Part shown: positions 9,231 to 22,304 of the stretch, piece by piece
Position numbering within the stretch: the first letter of the stretch is position 1
Layout of the letters: the number at the start of each line of letters is the position of its first letter
Assembly: GCA_904395805.1 (NCBI GenBank)
Contig: CAJFNV010000107.1
Location: forward strand, 18,406 to 82,405
Length of the DNA: 64,000 bases
Source of the DNA: Candidatus Gallispira edinburgensis
Lineage (GTDB): Bacteria; Bacillota; Clostridia; Lachnospirales; CAG-274
Reading direction: 5' to 3'
The notes under the pieces: generated by a model
Told to the model about the DNA's origin: nothing
Databases searched by the model: none
Seen by the model: only the letters and a program-made list of their open reading frames with translations
Position numbers and translations under genes: made by a program

Positions 9231-9315
9231 TGTTTCACTCTCCTGTTTTATCTCTTATATTTTGTTTCTTTCCTATAATATAACATAAAACAAAAGCCAA
9301 TGCAAGGAAAAACAA

Positions 9316-9927
9316 TTATTGTATATTAATATTTGCATAGCCTTCAGGTACCTTTCCGTTAAATATTGTATTTACCAGCATAAGTTTTCTTTTAATGCAG
9401 AGAGGCTTTGAAAACACCGGACTTACTACGGATACATTGCATTCTATATTGAGCCATATCTGATAAGATACCTGATTTACTCCCGCTGATGTAAGTGAGG
9501 TTTCATAGTCTGCTTTTGCATCCCCCATATAAGTTATATGTAAAGGTACGGAAAAGCCAAGTCTTGAAAACAGAGGGATACCGCTGAAAGCCCCCGATGG
9601 CAGTCTTATTTCCGTATTTGACAATTCATTCATATTTTCTGATATTTCTGCTGTAATTTTATTTGTAATGCTGTTTATGAGAAGTGAATTTATATTAATG
9701 TGGCTTAAGTCGGTATTTGTGATCTCTTCCGTAAAGTCACTTGTTGTTATACCCATATCTTCAATAACCTTGTCTGCTGCGGAGCTTATTTCATTGTTTA
9801 TTCTGGTGACTGCATACTTGCTGCACACATCTGTCATTATGGGTAAAATGAAGTGATTAAAGGAAATTATTAATAAAATTGTACAAAATAGCAGAAAAAT
9901 ACATAAAAATGTCAGCTTTTTTTTCAC
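9316..9927 (-). CDS. yunB: sporulation protein YunB
   Basis: A 203-residue protein with one N-terminal membrane anchor (residues 4-30, hydrophobic after KKK) and an extracytoplasmic domain. It matches YunB, a sigma-E-controlled sporulation protein of Bacillus, in length, topology and segments such as PSGAFSGIPLFSRLG and the closing VPEGYANINIQ. Start is a GTG preceded by AAGGAGGTGA. Its presence supports an endospore-forming host. The precise molecular role of YunB is not established. Confidence 0.85.
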   Translation of the reverse strand: MKKKLTFLCIFLLFCTILLIISFNHFILPIMTDVCSKYAVTRINNEISSAADKVIEDMGITTSDFTEEITNTDLSHININSLLINSITNKITAEISENMNELSNTEIRLPSGAFSGIPLFSRLGFSVPLHITYMGDAKADYETSLTSAGVNQVSYQIWLNIECNVSVVSPVFSKPLCIKRKLMLVNTIFNGKVPEGYANINIQ

Positions 9928-10058
9928 AAAATCACCTCCTTAATAATAAATTATGAAAATTTTTCTTTATATATGGCTTGAGATTTGATATAATAATATG
10001 AAGGAAGGTATATAAATATATTTGGAAGATCATATAATAGTTTTAAGGAGGAAATACT

Positions 10059-12857
10059 ATGAATCCACCTGATAAGAATATTGGGGATGATTTAGGCGGC
10101 ACAAAGGTGCTGAGCGATATTTCAGGCTACAGAAGAAATATTGAAAGAGAAAAGCTCAATGAGAGCAGGGAAGCCGCAAGTACCAGAGATGATGGAAATG
10201 AGCATAAAAATACATCAGAGGGTGCAGAAAGAAAAAAGGTGAAAAATCATCACAATAACAGACACAGGACAGAAGGCACAGGCCATAAAAAGAACAGGAA
10301 AAATAAAGAGCGCTCAAAGCCTTTTTCAATGTTCCTGACTGCCATGCTTATGGTTGCCATAATGGTCGGCTTTGCTGTGTGCGGAGGTGTTGTGGGAGCT
10401 TATGTGGGCATTATAAACAGTATACCTGAGCTCGGTATAGTAAGCATTAAACCCGGTACATATACATCAATTATATATGATGATGCAGGTGCGGAAGTAA
10501 GCAAGCTCCATGGAAGTGAAAACAGAGAATATGTTACTCTTGACCAGATCCCCATGTACATGCAGCAGGCGGTAATAGCCATTGAGGATGAAAGATTTTA
10601 TGAACATAACGGTGTTGATATTCAGGGTACACTGAGAGCTGTATACTCAACGCTTACTCACCAGCAGATGCAGGGTGGTTCAACAATTACCCAGCAGCTT
10701 ATAAAAAATAATGTAACAAAGGTTACACGTAACGATGTTAAAAGTAAAATAAAGGAGCAGTACCTTGCTCTTAAATATGAAAAGGAATTAAGACAGGCAT
10801 ATGGTTCAAAGGAAGCTGCAAAAAATTATATTCTTGAGCTTTATTTGAATACAATAGGTCTGGGACACGGCTACAGCGGTGTTAAAACTGCTGCGGAAGG
10901 ATATTTCGGTAAGGAGCCAAGTGAGCTTACACTTGCAGAATGTGCCTGTATTGCGGGAATAACAAACAATCCAAGTCTTTATTCACCGAGAACGCAGCCT
11001 GAAAACAACAGAAGAAGGCAGACAATTATTCTTAATTATATGCTTGCTCAGGGAAGGATTACTCAGGAGGAGTATGACCAGGCTATAAATGAAGATGTCT
11101 ATGCAAATATAAGAAAGACCGATTCGGCAAACAATTACAGCTCTTCCGACACTGTAATACACAGTTATTATGAAGATGCTCTTGTTGCACAGATATCAGA
11201 GGATCTCCAGAACAAATATAACTGGTCCGTTGAGGAAGCCAACAATGTTATATATAACGGAGGCTTGCAGATATATTCAAATCTTGATCAGAATATACAG
11301 AATATTGTTGATGATGAATATAATGATGACAGTAACTTCCCCTATGTTTATTACAGTATAGGTGTTGACTACAGAGTATCTGTTGAAGATTCCACAACGG
11401 GAGAACAGACTCATTCACAGTATAACAAATTTGTACGTTCACAGTCAGAAGGTGAAAACTGGGTTGCTTCCAAAAAGGCTGAAATTGAAGCAGGATTGTC
11501 GAAAAATCAGACAATAGTTGCAGAAGCGGCTTATTATACAAAGCAGCCTCAGTCAGCTATGGTCATACTTGACTATCACACAGGTGAAGTTAAGGCAATT
11601 GCCGGCGGAAGAGGTGAAAAGACTGTAAACAGAGGCTTTAACAGAGCTACTGATTCAGCAAGACAGCCGGGATCTGTATTTAAGGTTCTGGCAGCTTATG
11701 CTCCCGCAGTTGATCTGGGTAAGATAACAAATGCTTCAACTATTGTTGACGAACCTTATACAACTGCTGACGGGTATTCACCAAAGAACTGGTATTCAGG
11801 CTACAGAGGAGCTGTAAATGCCAGAACAGGTATCAAAAACTCTATGAACATTGTTGCAGTTAAGATAATGGTTGAAACAGGTATTGACCTTTGCTATAAT
11901 TATCTTCTTAACTTTGGATTTACCACTCTTGAAAATGATAACCATGCAGCAACTGCCCTGGGCGGACTTACAAACGGTGTTACCCAGCTTGAGGTGGCAG
12001 CGGCATATGGTACAATTGCAAATCAGGGACAGTATATTAAGCCTTGTTTCTATGACAGGGTACTGGATCATGACGGCAATGTTCTCCTTGAGAACACAAA
12101 GGAAACAAAGCAGGTATTAAAGTCATCAACAGGATATATTTTAACAGAAATGATGACAGATACAATAAAGTCAGGTACAGGTACAAAGGCTAAACTGGGA
12201 GATATGCCTGTTGCAGGTAAGACAGGTACAACAACAGATTCAAAGGACCTTACATTTGTGGGATACACTCCTTATTATGTAGGAAGTATCTGGCTTGGAT
12301 ATGATACCTATGATAATACTGTAAAGAATATGAGCAATCTTGATCAGTCACAGCATATTGTACTCTGGCAGAAGATAATGAGCAGAATACATGAAAATCT
12401 TGAAATTAAGGACTTTGAAATGCCTGATACCGTTGTGGAGGCTACAGTTTGTAAAATTTCAGGAAAGCTTGCAAGATCAAGCTGTCCTTCTGTGACAGAT
12501 TACTTTGATAAGGAATCATTAGGTGATACTTACTGTACAAGTCACAGAGGCTACAGCGGAACTGTATTTTCAAGCGGAAATTATTACAGCGGAGGTTCAT
12601 CGGGAGGAAGCAGCTCATATAGTGGCAGCAGTTCCGGCGGATCATCGGACACTTCTTCGGAAAGTGAAACAACAGCAGAAAGCAATACATCCTCCGGCTC
12701 AACGGATAATTCCGCTGACACATCATCAGGGGAAAGCAGCGGAGGAACTCAGGAAGGAGCTGCCGGAGAAACTCCCGCAGCAGAGGAAACACCTCAGACA
12801 CCTGCGGAAAGTGCTCCTGCAGAAACACCCCAGGTTCCTGCTGAGGGTACGGAGTAA
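10059..12857 (+). CDS. class A penicillin-binding protein (PBP1A type)
   Basis: Bifunctional peptidoglycan synthase of 932 residues. A basic cytoplasmic N-terminus (to about residue 85) is followed by one transmembrane segment (about 88-120). The GT51 glycosyltransferase domain has catalytic EDERFYEH near residue 176 and GGSTITQQLIKN. The transpeptidase domain has SVFK near 539, SMN near 600 and KTGTT near 721. The C-terminus is low complexity, Ser/Gly-rich then Pro/Glu/Thr-rich, probably a wall-spanning tail. AGGAGG precedes the ATG. Monocistronic, divergent from yunB. Confidence 0.95.
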   Translation: MNPPDKNIGDDLGGTKVLSDISGYRRNIEREKLNESREAASTRDDGNEHKNTSEGAERKKVKNHHNNRHRTEGTGHKKNRKNKERSKPFSMFLTAMLMVAIMVGFAVCGGVVGAYVGIINSIPELGIVSIKPGTYTSIIYDDAGAEVSKLHGSENREYVTLDQIPMYMQQAVIAIEDERFYEHNGVDIQGTLRAVYSTLTHQQMQGGSTITQQLIKNNVTKVTRNDVKSKIKEQYLALKYEKELRQAYGSKEAAKNYILELYLNTIGLGHGYSGVKTAAEGYFGKEPSELTLAECACIAGITNNPSLYSPRTQPENNRRRQTIILNYMLAQGRITQEEYDQAINEDVYANIRKTDSANNYSSSDTVIHSYYEDALVAQISEDLQNKYNWSVEEANNVIYNGGLQIYSNLDQNIQNIVDDEYNDDSNFPYVYYSIGVDYRVSVEDSTTGEQTHSQYNKFVRSQSEGENWVASKKAEIEAGLSKNQTIVAEAAYYTKQPQSAMVILDYHTGEVKAIAGGRGEKTVNRGFNRATDSARQPGSVFKVLAAYAPAVDLGKITNASTIVDEPYTTADGYSPKNWYSGYRGAVNARTGIKNSMNIVAVKIMVETGIDLCYNYLLNFGFTTLENDNHAATALGGLTNGVTQLEVAAAYGTIANQGQYIKPCFYDRVLDHDGNVLLENTKETKQVLKSSTGYILTEMMTDTIKSGTGTKAKLGDMPVAGKTGTTTDSKDLTFVGYTPYYVGSIWLGYDTYDNTVKNMSNLDQSQHIVLWQKIMSRIHENLEIKDFEMPDTVVEATVCKISGKLARSSCPSVTDYFDKESLGDTYCTSHRGYSGTVFSSGNYYSGGSSGGSSSYSGSSSGGSSDTSSESETTAESNTSSGSTDNSADTSSGESSGGTQEGAAGETPAAEETPQTPAESAPAETPQVPAEGTE

Positions 12858-12869
12858 AGTAAATAGCTC

Positions 12870-13255
12870 TTTGTCAACTGGTGTGGTTGGCATAATTAAA
12901 GTTAATCCGCCCACCTCCCTTTAGGCAAGCAATACTGTCAACTTAAGAAAAATCAATGCTCCGCTTCAGAACTTTTGACTCTGTCAAAAGCAGCCTTTCA
13001 GGCTGTCGAATGATTCTTTCGATTCAAGAAATGCAAGCATTTGCTAAGTTGGAACAGTCAGGAAAGAAAAATCCCTCAGGCTATTCAAATCAGCTTCACT
13101 GATTTGAATAGCCAGCTCCCTTTAGGCAAAGGAGCCAAGAGGGCGGGCACGCCGCCTTTTTAAACAGTTAGGGTTATGTTAATCCTTTAAGTTGACAGTA
13201 TTGCTTTAGGCAAGGGAGGCTTTATGTGGGGAAGAAGCTCCTTGACCACACCAAA
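12870..13255. repeat. nested inverted-repeat element (MITE/REP-like), non-coding
   Basis: About 385 bases downstream of the PBP gene carry no credible ORF but many palindromes. An outer pair GGTGTGGT / ACCACACC (12881 and 13245) encloses a perfect 19-bp pair AGCAATACTGTCAACTTAA (12928-12946, inverted at 13187-13205). Inside are CTTTTGAC-TCT-GTCAAAAG, CAGCCT-TTC-AGGCTG and a 15-bp stem starting GGCTATTCAAATCAG (13079). The motif CCCTTTAGGCAA recurs. It looks like a non-autonomous, possibly transcribed, dispersed repeat; no transposase is present. Confidence 0.75.
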
Positions 13256-13298
13256 TATTATAGAACCAAATAAATAAATTTGCATATTAATTTAACTA

Positions 13299-13331
13299 AG
13301 ACAGTTGTATTATGTACGGCTGTCTTTTTTT
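13299..13331 (+). terminator. probable terminator upstream of the atp promoter
   Basis: AGACAG / CTGTCT hairpin with a 15-base loop followed by seven Ts. It would end read-through from the PBP gene or the repeat element. Confidence 0.6.
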
Positions 13332-13409
13332 GAATAAATTAAATGCATATATAGAGTTTTGATGATTTGTAAGAATTGCATAATAATTATTAACAAATTT
13401 AAAAATACG

Positions 13410-13438
13410 TTTACATTTTATGTGAGTTATGGTAAAAT
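13410..13438 (+). promoter_or_regulatory. promoter of the ATP synthase operon
   Basis: TTTACA and TAAAAT with a 17-base spacer, about 150 bases upstream of the first atp-cluster gene, in otherwise gene-free AT-rich DNA. Confidence 0.55.
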
Positions 13439-13590
13439 TATGATAGTTAATATCGTAAAATAGTATAAAATAATATAAAAATTAAAATTATTTTAATAAA
13501 ATTCGATGGAATTTTTTGCACTGCATGGGTTAATATAGTTATAAGGCAAAGCTTTACTCAGACTGATGGTAAAGCCGGCAGGTGATTTTT

Positions 13591-13902
13591 ATGAATAGGG
13601 ATGTTTCAAAGGCTCTTGCTTTATTTACGCAGGTGGCAATATCAATGCTTGTGCCTGTATTTATATGTTTTTTTATAGGAAAGGATATTGACAGTCTGCT
13701 GGGGATAAACGGAATATTTCTTGTTATATTTACTGTTATTGGTATTCTTGCAGGTTTTAGAAGCGTTTATATGCTTGTGAGAAGCTTTTTTAAGGACAAG
13801 GACACATATGTGGATATGAATAAAATAAAAAGTGAACTTATGAAAGACAAAGAAAACATAAAAAACAAAAAAGAAAATGAGGTGACAGAAAATGACAAAT
13901 GA
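13591..13902 (+). CDS. AtpZ/AtpI-like membrane protein
   Basis: A 103-residue protein with two hydrophobic helices separated by a short loop (roughly residues 8-30 and 38-62), then a charged Lys/Glu-rich tail. This is the layout of AtpZ/AtpI-type accessory proteins that begin many ATP synthase operons and help c-ring assembly or Mg2+ uptake. I prefer the ATG at 13591 (AGGTGA upstream) to an in-frame GTG nine bases earlier. It overlaps atpI by 11 bases. Function is inferred from position and topology. Confidence 0.75.
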   Translation: MNRDVSKALALFTQVAISMLVPVFICFFIGKDIDSLLGINGIFLVIFTVIGILAGFRSVYMLVRSFFKDKDTYVDMNKIKSELMKDKENIKNKKENEVTENDK

Positions 13903-14275
13903 TGCAGTAAAAACCAGAAACAGCCTTATGATAATAACTGTTGTATTAGGCATAATATGTATGGCGGCAGGTTTTGTGTTTACTGACAGTATACTTATGT
14001 GGGCTGTGGGTATAGCATTAGGTGTGCTTATATGTATATTCAGGGTATTGTCAATGACAAGAAGCCTTGAAAAAGCTGCTGAAATGACTCCCGAAAATGC
14101 ACAAAACTATGGAAGGGCGCAGTATATGCTGAGATATGTTATCACTCTTGCTGCTGCTGTTTTTGCCTGCTACAAGGGATTTGCAGACCCTGTTGCACTT
14201 ATTGTCGGACTTGTACTTCTGCAGCCGGCAGTATATATCTGTAATTTTATAATGAACAGAGCTGAAAAAAATTGA
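13892..14275 (+). CDS. atpI: ATP synthase subunit I
   Basis: A 127-residue membrane protein with four predicted helices, in the typical operon position before atpB. Subunit I acts as a chaperone for assembly of the c ring, notably in Na+-dependent enzymes. Start ATG follows GAGGTGACAG inside the previous gene. Sequence conservation in this family is low, so the call rests mainly on position, length and topology. Confidence 0.8.
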   Translation: MTNDAVKTRNSLMIITVVLGIICMAAGFVFTDSILMWAVGIALGVLICIFRVLSMTRSLEKAAEMTPENAQNYGRAQYMLRYVITLAAAVFACYKGFADPVALIVGLVLLQPAVYICNFIMNRAEKN

Positions 14276-14317
14276 TCGGTATCTGTGTAAATAATGAGGA
14301 AAGGAGGCTGTACAGCA

Positions 14318-15091
14318 TTGGGACTTCATCTGTTGGAAGTGAAAAGCTTAGTCGGGAATCTTATCGGATGGGAAACTGATCCGGATACAGCTCTTGATCC
14401 AAGTGCCGGAATAATTGAAAAGCTTAATATAGGTGGGGTTGAGGTCTGGATAACGGAAACTGTTGTAAATACATGGATATTTATGGCAGTGCTTATACTG
14501 ATAGCTGTTTTTTTGCGGATCAAAATGAAAAATTATAAGTACAGGCCCGGCGGACTTCAGAATGTTGTGGAAACGGCAATTGAATATATGGATTCCTTTG
14601 TCCGCTCTGTTATGAGTGATAAATATGCTTATTTCGGTAATTGGTTTTTTGGTGTGTTTGTGCTCATACTTGTAAGCAATTTAAGCGGACTGCTGGGTTT
14701 CAGACCGCCGACTGCGGATCTGTGTACGACTGCGGCTATTACCCTTGTGACATTTGTATTGATCCACTTTATGGGTATAAAAACCGGTAAAGGCGGATAT
14801 TTCAAGGGTTATCTTGAGCCTGTGCCCATACTGTTGCCAATTAATATTATAAGTGAGTTTGCAACACCTATATCACTTAGTTTCCGTCTTTTCGGTAATA
14901 TACTTGGCGGTATGATAATTACATCAATGATATATATGGCTCTTGGCGCACTGCCCGGCATACTTAAAATATTCAATATCGGTGTGCCATCTGTATTGAG
15001 CGTGTATTTTGATGTTTTTGCAGGCTGTATTCAGACAGTTATATTTGTTATGCTTTCAATGACATTTATTAAGGATAAGATTTCCGATTAA
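14318..15091 (+). CDS. atpB: ATP synthase F0 subunit a
   Basis: Membrane stator subunit forming the ion half-channels against the c ring. The key arginine helix is visible in SLSFRLFGNILGGMII, with a downstream FDVFAGCIQTVIFVMLSM helix. About 257 residues, with five or more membrane helices. An ATG eight codons upstream would place the AAAGGAGG site inside the gene, so the TTG at 14318, 11 bases after that site, is the likelier start. Confidence 0.92.
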   Translation: MGLHLLEVKSLVGNLIGWETDPDTALDPSAGIIEKLNIGGVEVWITETVVNTWIFMAVLILIAVFLRIKMKNYKYRPGGLQNVVETAIEYMDSFVRSVMSDKYAYFGNWFFGVFVLILVSNLSGLLGFRPPTADLCTTAAITLVTFVLIHFMGIKTGKGGYFKGYLEPVPILLPINIISEFATPISLSFRLFGNILGGMIITSMIYMALGALPGILKIFNIGVPSVLSVYFDVFAGCIQTVIFVMLSMTFIKDKISD

Positions 15092-15107
15092 ATTATTAAT
15101 TTATTAA

Positions 15108-15407
<300 letters not shown>

Positions 15408-15446
15408 TTTTAGAATATTAAATTCTGTCTGAAAGGAGGTCAAAAT

Positions 15447-15952
15447 GTGGAGGGTTATGTTATAATGCTGGATCAGCAGACCCTTATACAGCTTGCTATT
15501 CAGCTTGTTAATACCTGTATATTATGTTTTGCCTTGTCGAAGCTTTTGTATAAGCCTGTTACACAGTTTCTAAGTGCAAGAAAGGAAAAAATTGCACAGC
15601 AAATCGATACTGCAGAGGAAAGACTTAAGGATGCAGAGGCTTTAAAGGCTGAATATGAAAATAAATTGAGAAATATTGAGTCAGAGAAAAATTATATCCT
15701 TGAAAAGGCAAGAGCGCAGGCAAACAAAAACGGTCAGCAGATCATTGCCCGGGCCAAGGAGGAGGCTCAGACTATTCACAACAGAGCCATGACCGATATT
15801 AAGAGAGAGGAAGAGAAGGCTAAAGACGAGATCAAGAAGCAGATAATAGAAGTTTCTTCTGTAATGTCAGGCAAGTTTATTGCTGCTAAAATGACCGAGG
15901 AGGAACAGGAAAAGCTTATTGATGAAACTATATCTGATCTGGAGGGAGTCGA

Positions 15953-15965
<13 letters not shown>
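15447..15965 (+). CDS. atpF: ATP synthase F0 subunit b
   Basis: Peripheral stalk subunit of 172 residues: one N-terminal membrane helix (about residues 10-30), then a long charged coiled coil (35-150) that reaches the delta subunit. Start is a GTG seven bases after AAAGGAGG. The nearby out-of-frame ATG one base upstream closes after six codons and is rejected. It overlaps atpH by 13 bases, consistent with coupled translation. Confidence 0.92.
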
Positions 15966-18027
<2,062 letters not shown>

Positions 18028-18039
18028 AGAGGTGATATT

Positions 18040-20318
<2,279 letters not shown>

Positions 20319-20332
20319 TAAGGGGTGATATT

Positions 20333-20749
20333 ATGGCTAATAAATTATCCCTTAAAATAATTACACCTTCAAGAAATATGTTTGAGGGTGAAGTTGATAT
20401 GGTAATTATGAGAACTATGAGCGGCGATGTAGGTATACTTTACGGGCACCAGCCCATGGTTACTGTACTGGATTACGGTGTACTTACCATAAAAAATGAT
20501 GGTGAGGATAAGCTTGCAGCTGTCCTTGGCGGCTTTGCCGAAATAAATGCCGAAGGCATGTCTATACTTACCGATGCTGCCGAATGGTCAGATGAAATAG
20601 ATGTGTTAAGGGCTCAGAGGGCAAAGGAAAGAGCAGAGGCAAGACTCAGAAATACACAGGCAAACAGTGATATAAGAAGAGCTGAGCTTGCTCTTAAGAG
20701 AGCTCTTGTAAGACTTGATTTAGGAGCAAATAATAAACAGGCAAAGTAA
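20333..20749 (+). CDS. atpC: ATP synthase F1 subunit epsilon
   Basis: Central-stalk subunit of 138 residues with an N-terminal beta-sandwich (to about 85) and a C-terminal helical hairpin (RAQRAKERAEARL onward) that can inhibit ATP hydrolysis. Final gene of the operon, followed by a terminator. Confidence 0.95.
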   Translation: MANKLSLKIITPSRNMFEGEVDMVIMRTMSGDVGILYGHQPMVTVLDYGVLTIKNDGEDKLAAVLGGFAEINAEGMSILTDAAEWSDEIDVLRAQRAKERAEARLRNTQANSDIRRAELALKRALVRLDLGANNKQAK

Positions 20750-20755
20750 ATTTTC

Positions 20756-20806
20756 AAAAGCACCATAATTTGTGAATTAAAGTGTCACAAGATATGGTGC
20801 TTTTAT
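20756..20806 (+). terminator. terminator of the atp operon
   Basis: The stem AAAAGCACCATA / TATGGTGCTTTT encloses a secondary TGTG / CACA pairing. It lies seven bases after the atpC stop and carries Ts on both sides, so it can also serve the leftward gene beyond it. Confidence 0.85.
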
Positions 20807-20836
20807 ATTTGGCGTCTGAATGATGTCAAAAGTATT

Positions 20837-21799
20837 TTACTGCTTTATTTTTGAAGGCAGAAAAAGAACTGCAAATAAAAGTATTCCTGCTATGCCGAAA
20901 ATAAAGTAAACCTTGTTTACAATAGTATTAAAGCCTAAAAACGAAATAATAACAGCAGTAAAATTTATAAACAGGGCTAATTTCACTGTTCCTGTGTTTT
21001 TTGAGGAATGCAGAAGAGCATATCCTGCAGAAACGGCAGTTGAAAATATAGCCAGCATAAGCAGAACTTCATAGAGGTATTTTATTCTTCCCTTTAAAAT
21101 CTCCATAAGGGGAAGAGTTGAGGAAGAAATATCCGAATAGTGGGTATAAAGAGGCATAATAAGCATTGCTGAAAGTATGAATATTACTATGCCTACCTGA
21201 TTGCCGCAATTTCTGTACATATATTTATCCGGTATTGTAATTAAAAGAGGTATTGTTGTAAGCATATTGTATGATACGTAAATAACAGGTGATAAAAATG
21301 CTTTTGTGTCTATGACAGTGGGTGGGGGTATGGTAACCGATTTTTCTGTAGAAGTAAGGCTTATTATGAATATAATTATTACTATGGGTATAAAGAGTAC
21401 TTCACTTAGATCCGATATGCTGTTATAGCCTTTTAGTATTATAAGAGTTACTGCAGCTGCCGTTATTAATGTGCCGGCAAATTGGTTTATATTAAATATA
21501 CGCAAAAGTACTTCGCTGCTTGCTGAAAGCATAGCTGAATAAAGAACCAAAAGAAAAAGTTCGGTTATGAGCAGAAGTACTTTACTAAAGGGAAAAGGAG
21601 CCAGAAGCTCCTTTAAACTGCTGCAGGGTGACATCATTGTTCTGTGTATTACAAGGGCAAAGAGCAGGGCGGCAAAAAAAATGCCGAAAAAACCTGTTAA
21701 GCCGAAGTTTACAAAGTATGTCATAAGCTCTTTGCCTGTTGCAAAACCTGCACCTATTATTGTACAAAGACAGAGTGCTGTTATTCTGTAGTTTCTTAT
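20837..21799 (-). CDS. YkvI-like polytopic membrane protein (APC/LeuT-fold)
   Basis: A hydrophobic protein of about 321 residues with roughly ten membrane helices, resembling YkvI-type transporters of unknown substrate. The characteristic first helix TIIGAGFATGKELMTYF is encoded upstream of the first in-frame ATG (21724), so that ATG is too late. The frame is open back to a GGGAGG site (21807-21812), but the only start candidates there are ATA (21799, seven-base spacing, used here) or ATT (21802). No ATG, GTG or TTG fits. It lies 28 bases after the GH18 gene and is probably cotranscribed with it. Confidence 0.65.
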   Translation of the reverse strand: MRNYRITALCLCTIIGAGFATGKELMTYFVNFGLTGFFGIFFAALLFALVIHRTMMSPCSSLKELLAPFPFSKVLLLITELFLLVLYSAMLSASSEVLLRIFNINQFAGTLITAAAVTLIILKGYNSISDLSEVLFIPIVIIIFIISLTSTEKSVTIPPPTVIDTKAFLSPVIYVSYNMLTTIPLLITIPDKYMYRNCGNQVGIVIFILSAMLIMPLYTHYSDISSSTLPLMEILKGRIKYLYEVLLMLAIFSTAVSAGYALLHSSKNTGTVKLALFINFTAVIISFLGFNTIVNKVYFIFGIAGILLFAVLFLPSKIKQ

Positions 21800-21827
21800 A
21801 ATATCACCTCCCTTGAATGACCGGCAG

Positions 21828-22259
21828 TTATATAATTTTAGCTATATCAAACAGGCTGTTTACAAGCATATAAAACTGGGGAAAGTCCCTTATTATGTTC
21901 CAGAGGCTTGCACCTGCAAGATTGTACTGATTAATTAAATTAAGCTTGGCATTTATGCTTCGCAGATTTTCAAACCATACAACATGCTGCTGACCGTTCT
22001 CGGTGTAATAAAAGAAGGGCGCCTGCTGATAATCGTCGTATTCAATTTCGGAGCCTGTTTCAAGGGCAAGCTCCACAGTCTGAACAGGGGAAAGGGAACG
22101 TGCCATTGTACCCTTTACATAGGGGATCTTCCAGTCGTATCCGTAAAGGGGAATTCCCATAAGTATTTTAGCAGGTGGGATCTCCGAAACACCGTAGCTT
22201 ATTACTGCCTCTACATTGGGAAGGGGTGCAACAGGGAGAGGGGGACCATATGTATATGG
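21828..22259 (-). pseudogene. 3' part of a spore-type GH18 glycoside hydrolase gene, split by the prophage
   Basis: C-terminal coding part of a family 18 hydrolase of the YaaH/SleL kind, enzymes that act on spore cortex peptidoglycan. Recognisable segments are YTYGPPLPVAPLPNVEAV, KILMGIPLYGYDW, FFYYTENGQQHVVWFENLRS and the final NLAGASLWNIIRDFPQF. The catalytic DxxDxDxE region and any LysM domains are absent. The frame stays open upstream to the TGA of the recombinase gene, without a ribosome-binding site. An internal ATG (22160) is just the Met of the KILMGIP motif. The missing 5' part should lie beyond the right end of the prophage. Confidence 0.82.
22246..22259. other. candidate attL core (crossover site)
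   Basis: The palindrome CCATATGTATATGG, centred on GT at 22252-22253, lies where the GH18 homology breaks off, about 30 bases from the recombinase stop codon. Short palindromic cores with a central dinucleotide are typical for large serine integrases. The exact crossover needs the right junction or an empty site. Confidence 0.45.
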
Positions 22260-22277
22260 CTCTACAGGATAACAGTA

Positions 22278-22304
22278 ATAAAAGCCAGTTCAGGACTGGC
22301 TTTT
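22278..22304 (-). terminator. hairpin overlapping the recombinase stop
   Basis: AAAGCCAGT-TCAGG-ACTGGCTTT forms a 9-bp stem spanning the recombinase TGA. T-rich flanks on both strands suggest a bidirectional terminator that would isolate recombinase transcription from the GH18 remnant. Confidence 0.65.

Noticed and set aside
11248..11541. Antisense genes within the PBP, ATP synthase and phage structural genes
   Set aside because: Long opposite-strand frames exist throughout, but they lack ribosome-binding sites and mirror the codon pattern of the real genes.
12870..13255. Insertion sequence between the PBP and atp genes
   Set aside because: Inverted repeats are present but no transposase frame exists in the interval.
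20837..21799. GerAB-type germinant receptor subunit
   Set aside because: The first helix (TIIGAGFATGKELM) fits YkvI-like proteins better, and no gerAA or gerAC neighbours exist.
22290..22292. Stop-codon read-through fusing the recombinase to the GH18 remnant
   Set aside because: The frames are aligned across a single TGA, but a terminator hairpin spans the stop and no read-through context is visible; probably coincidence.
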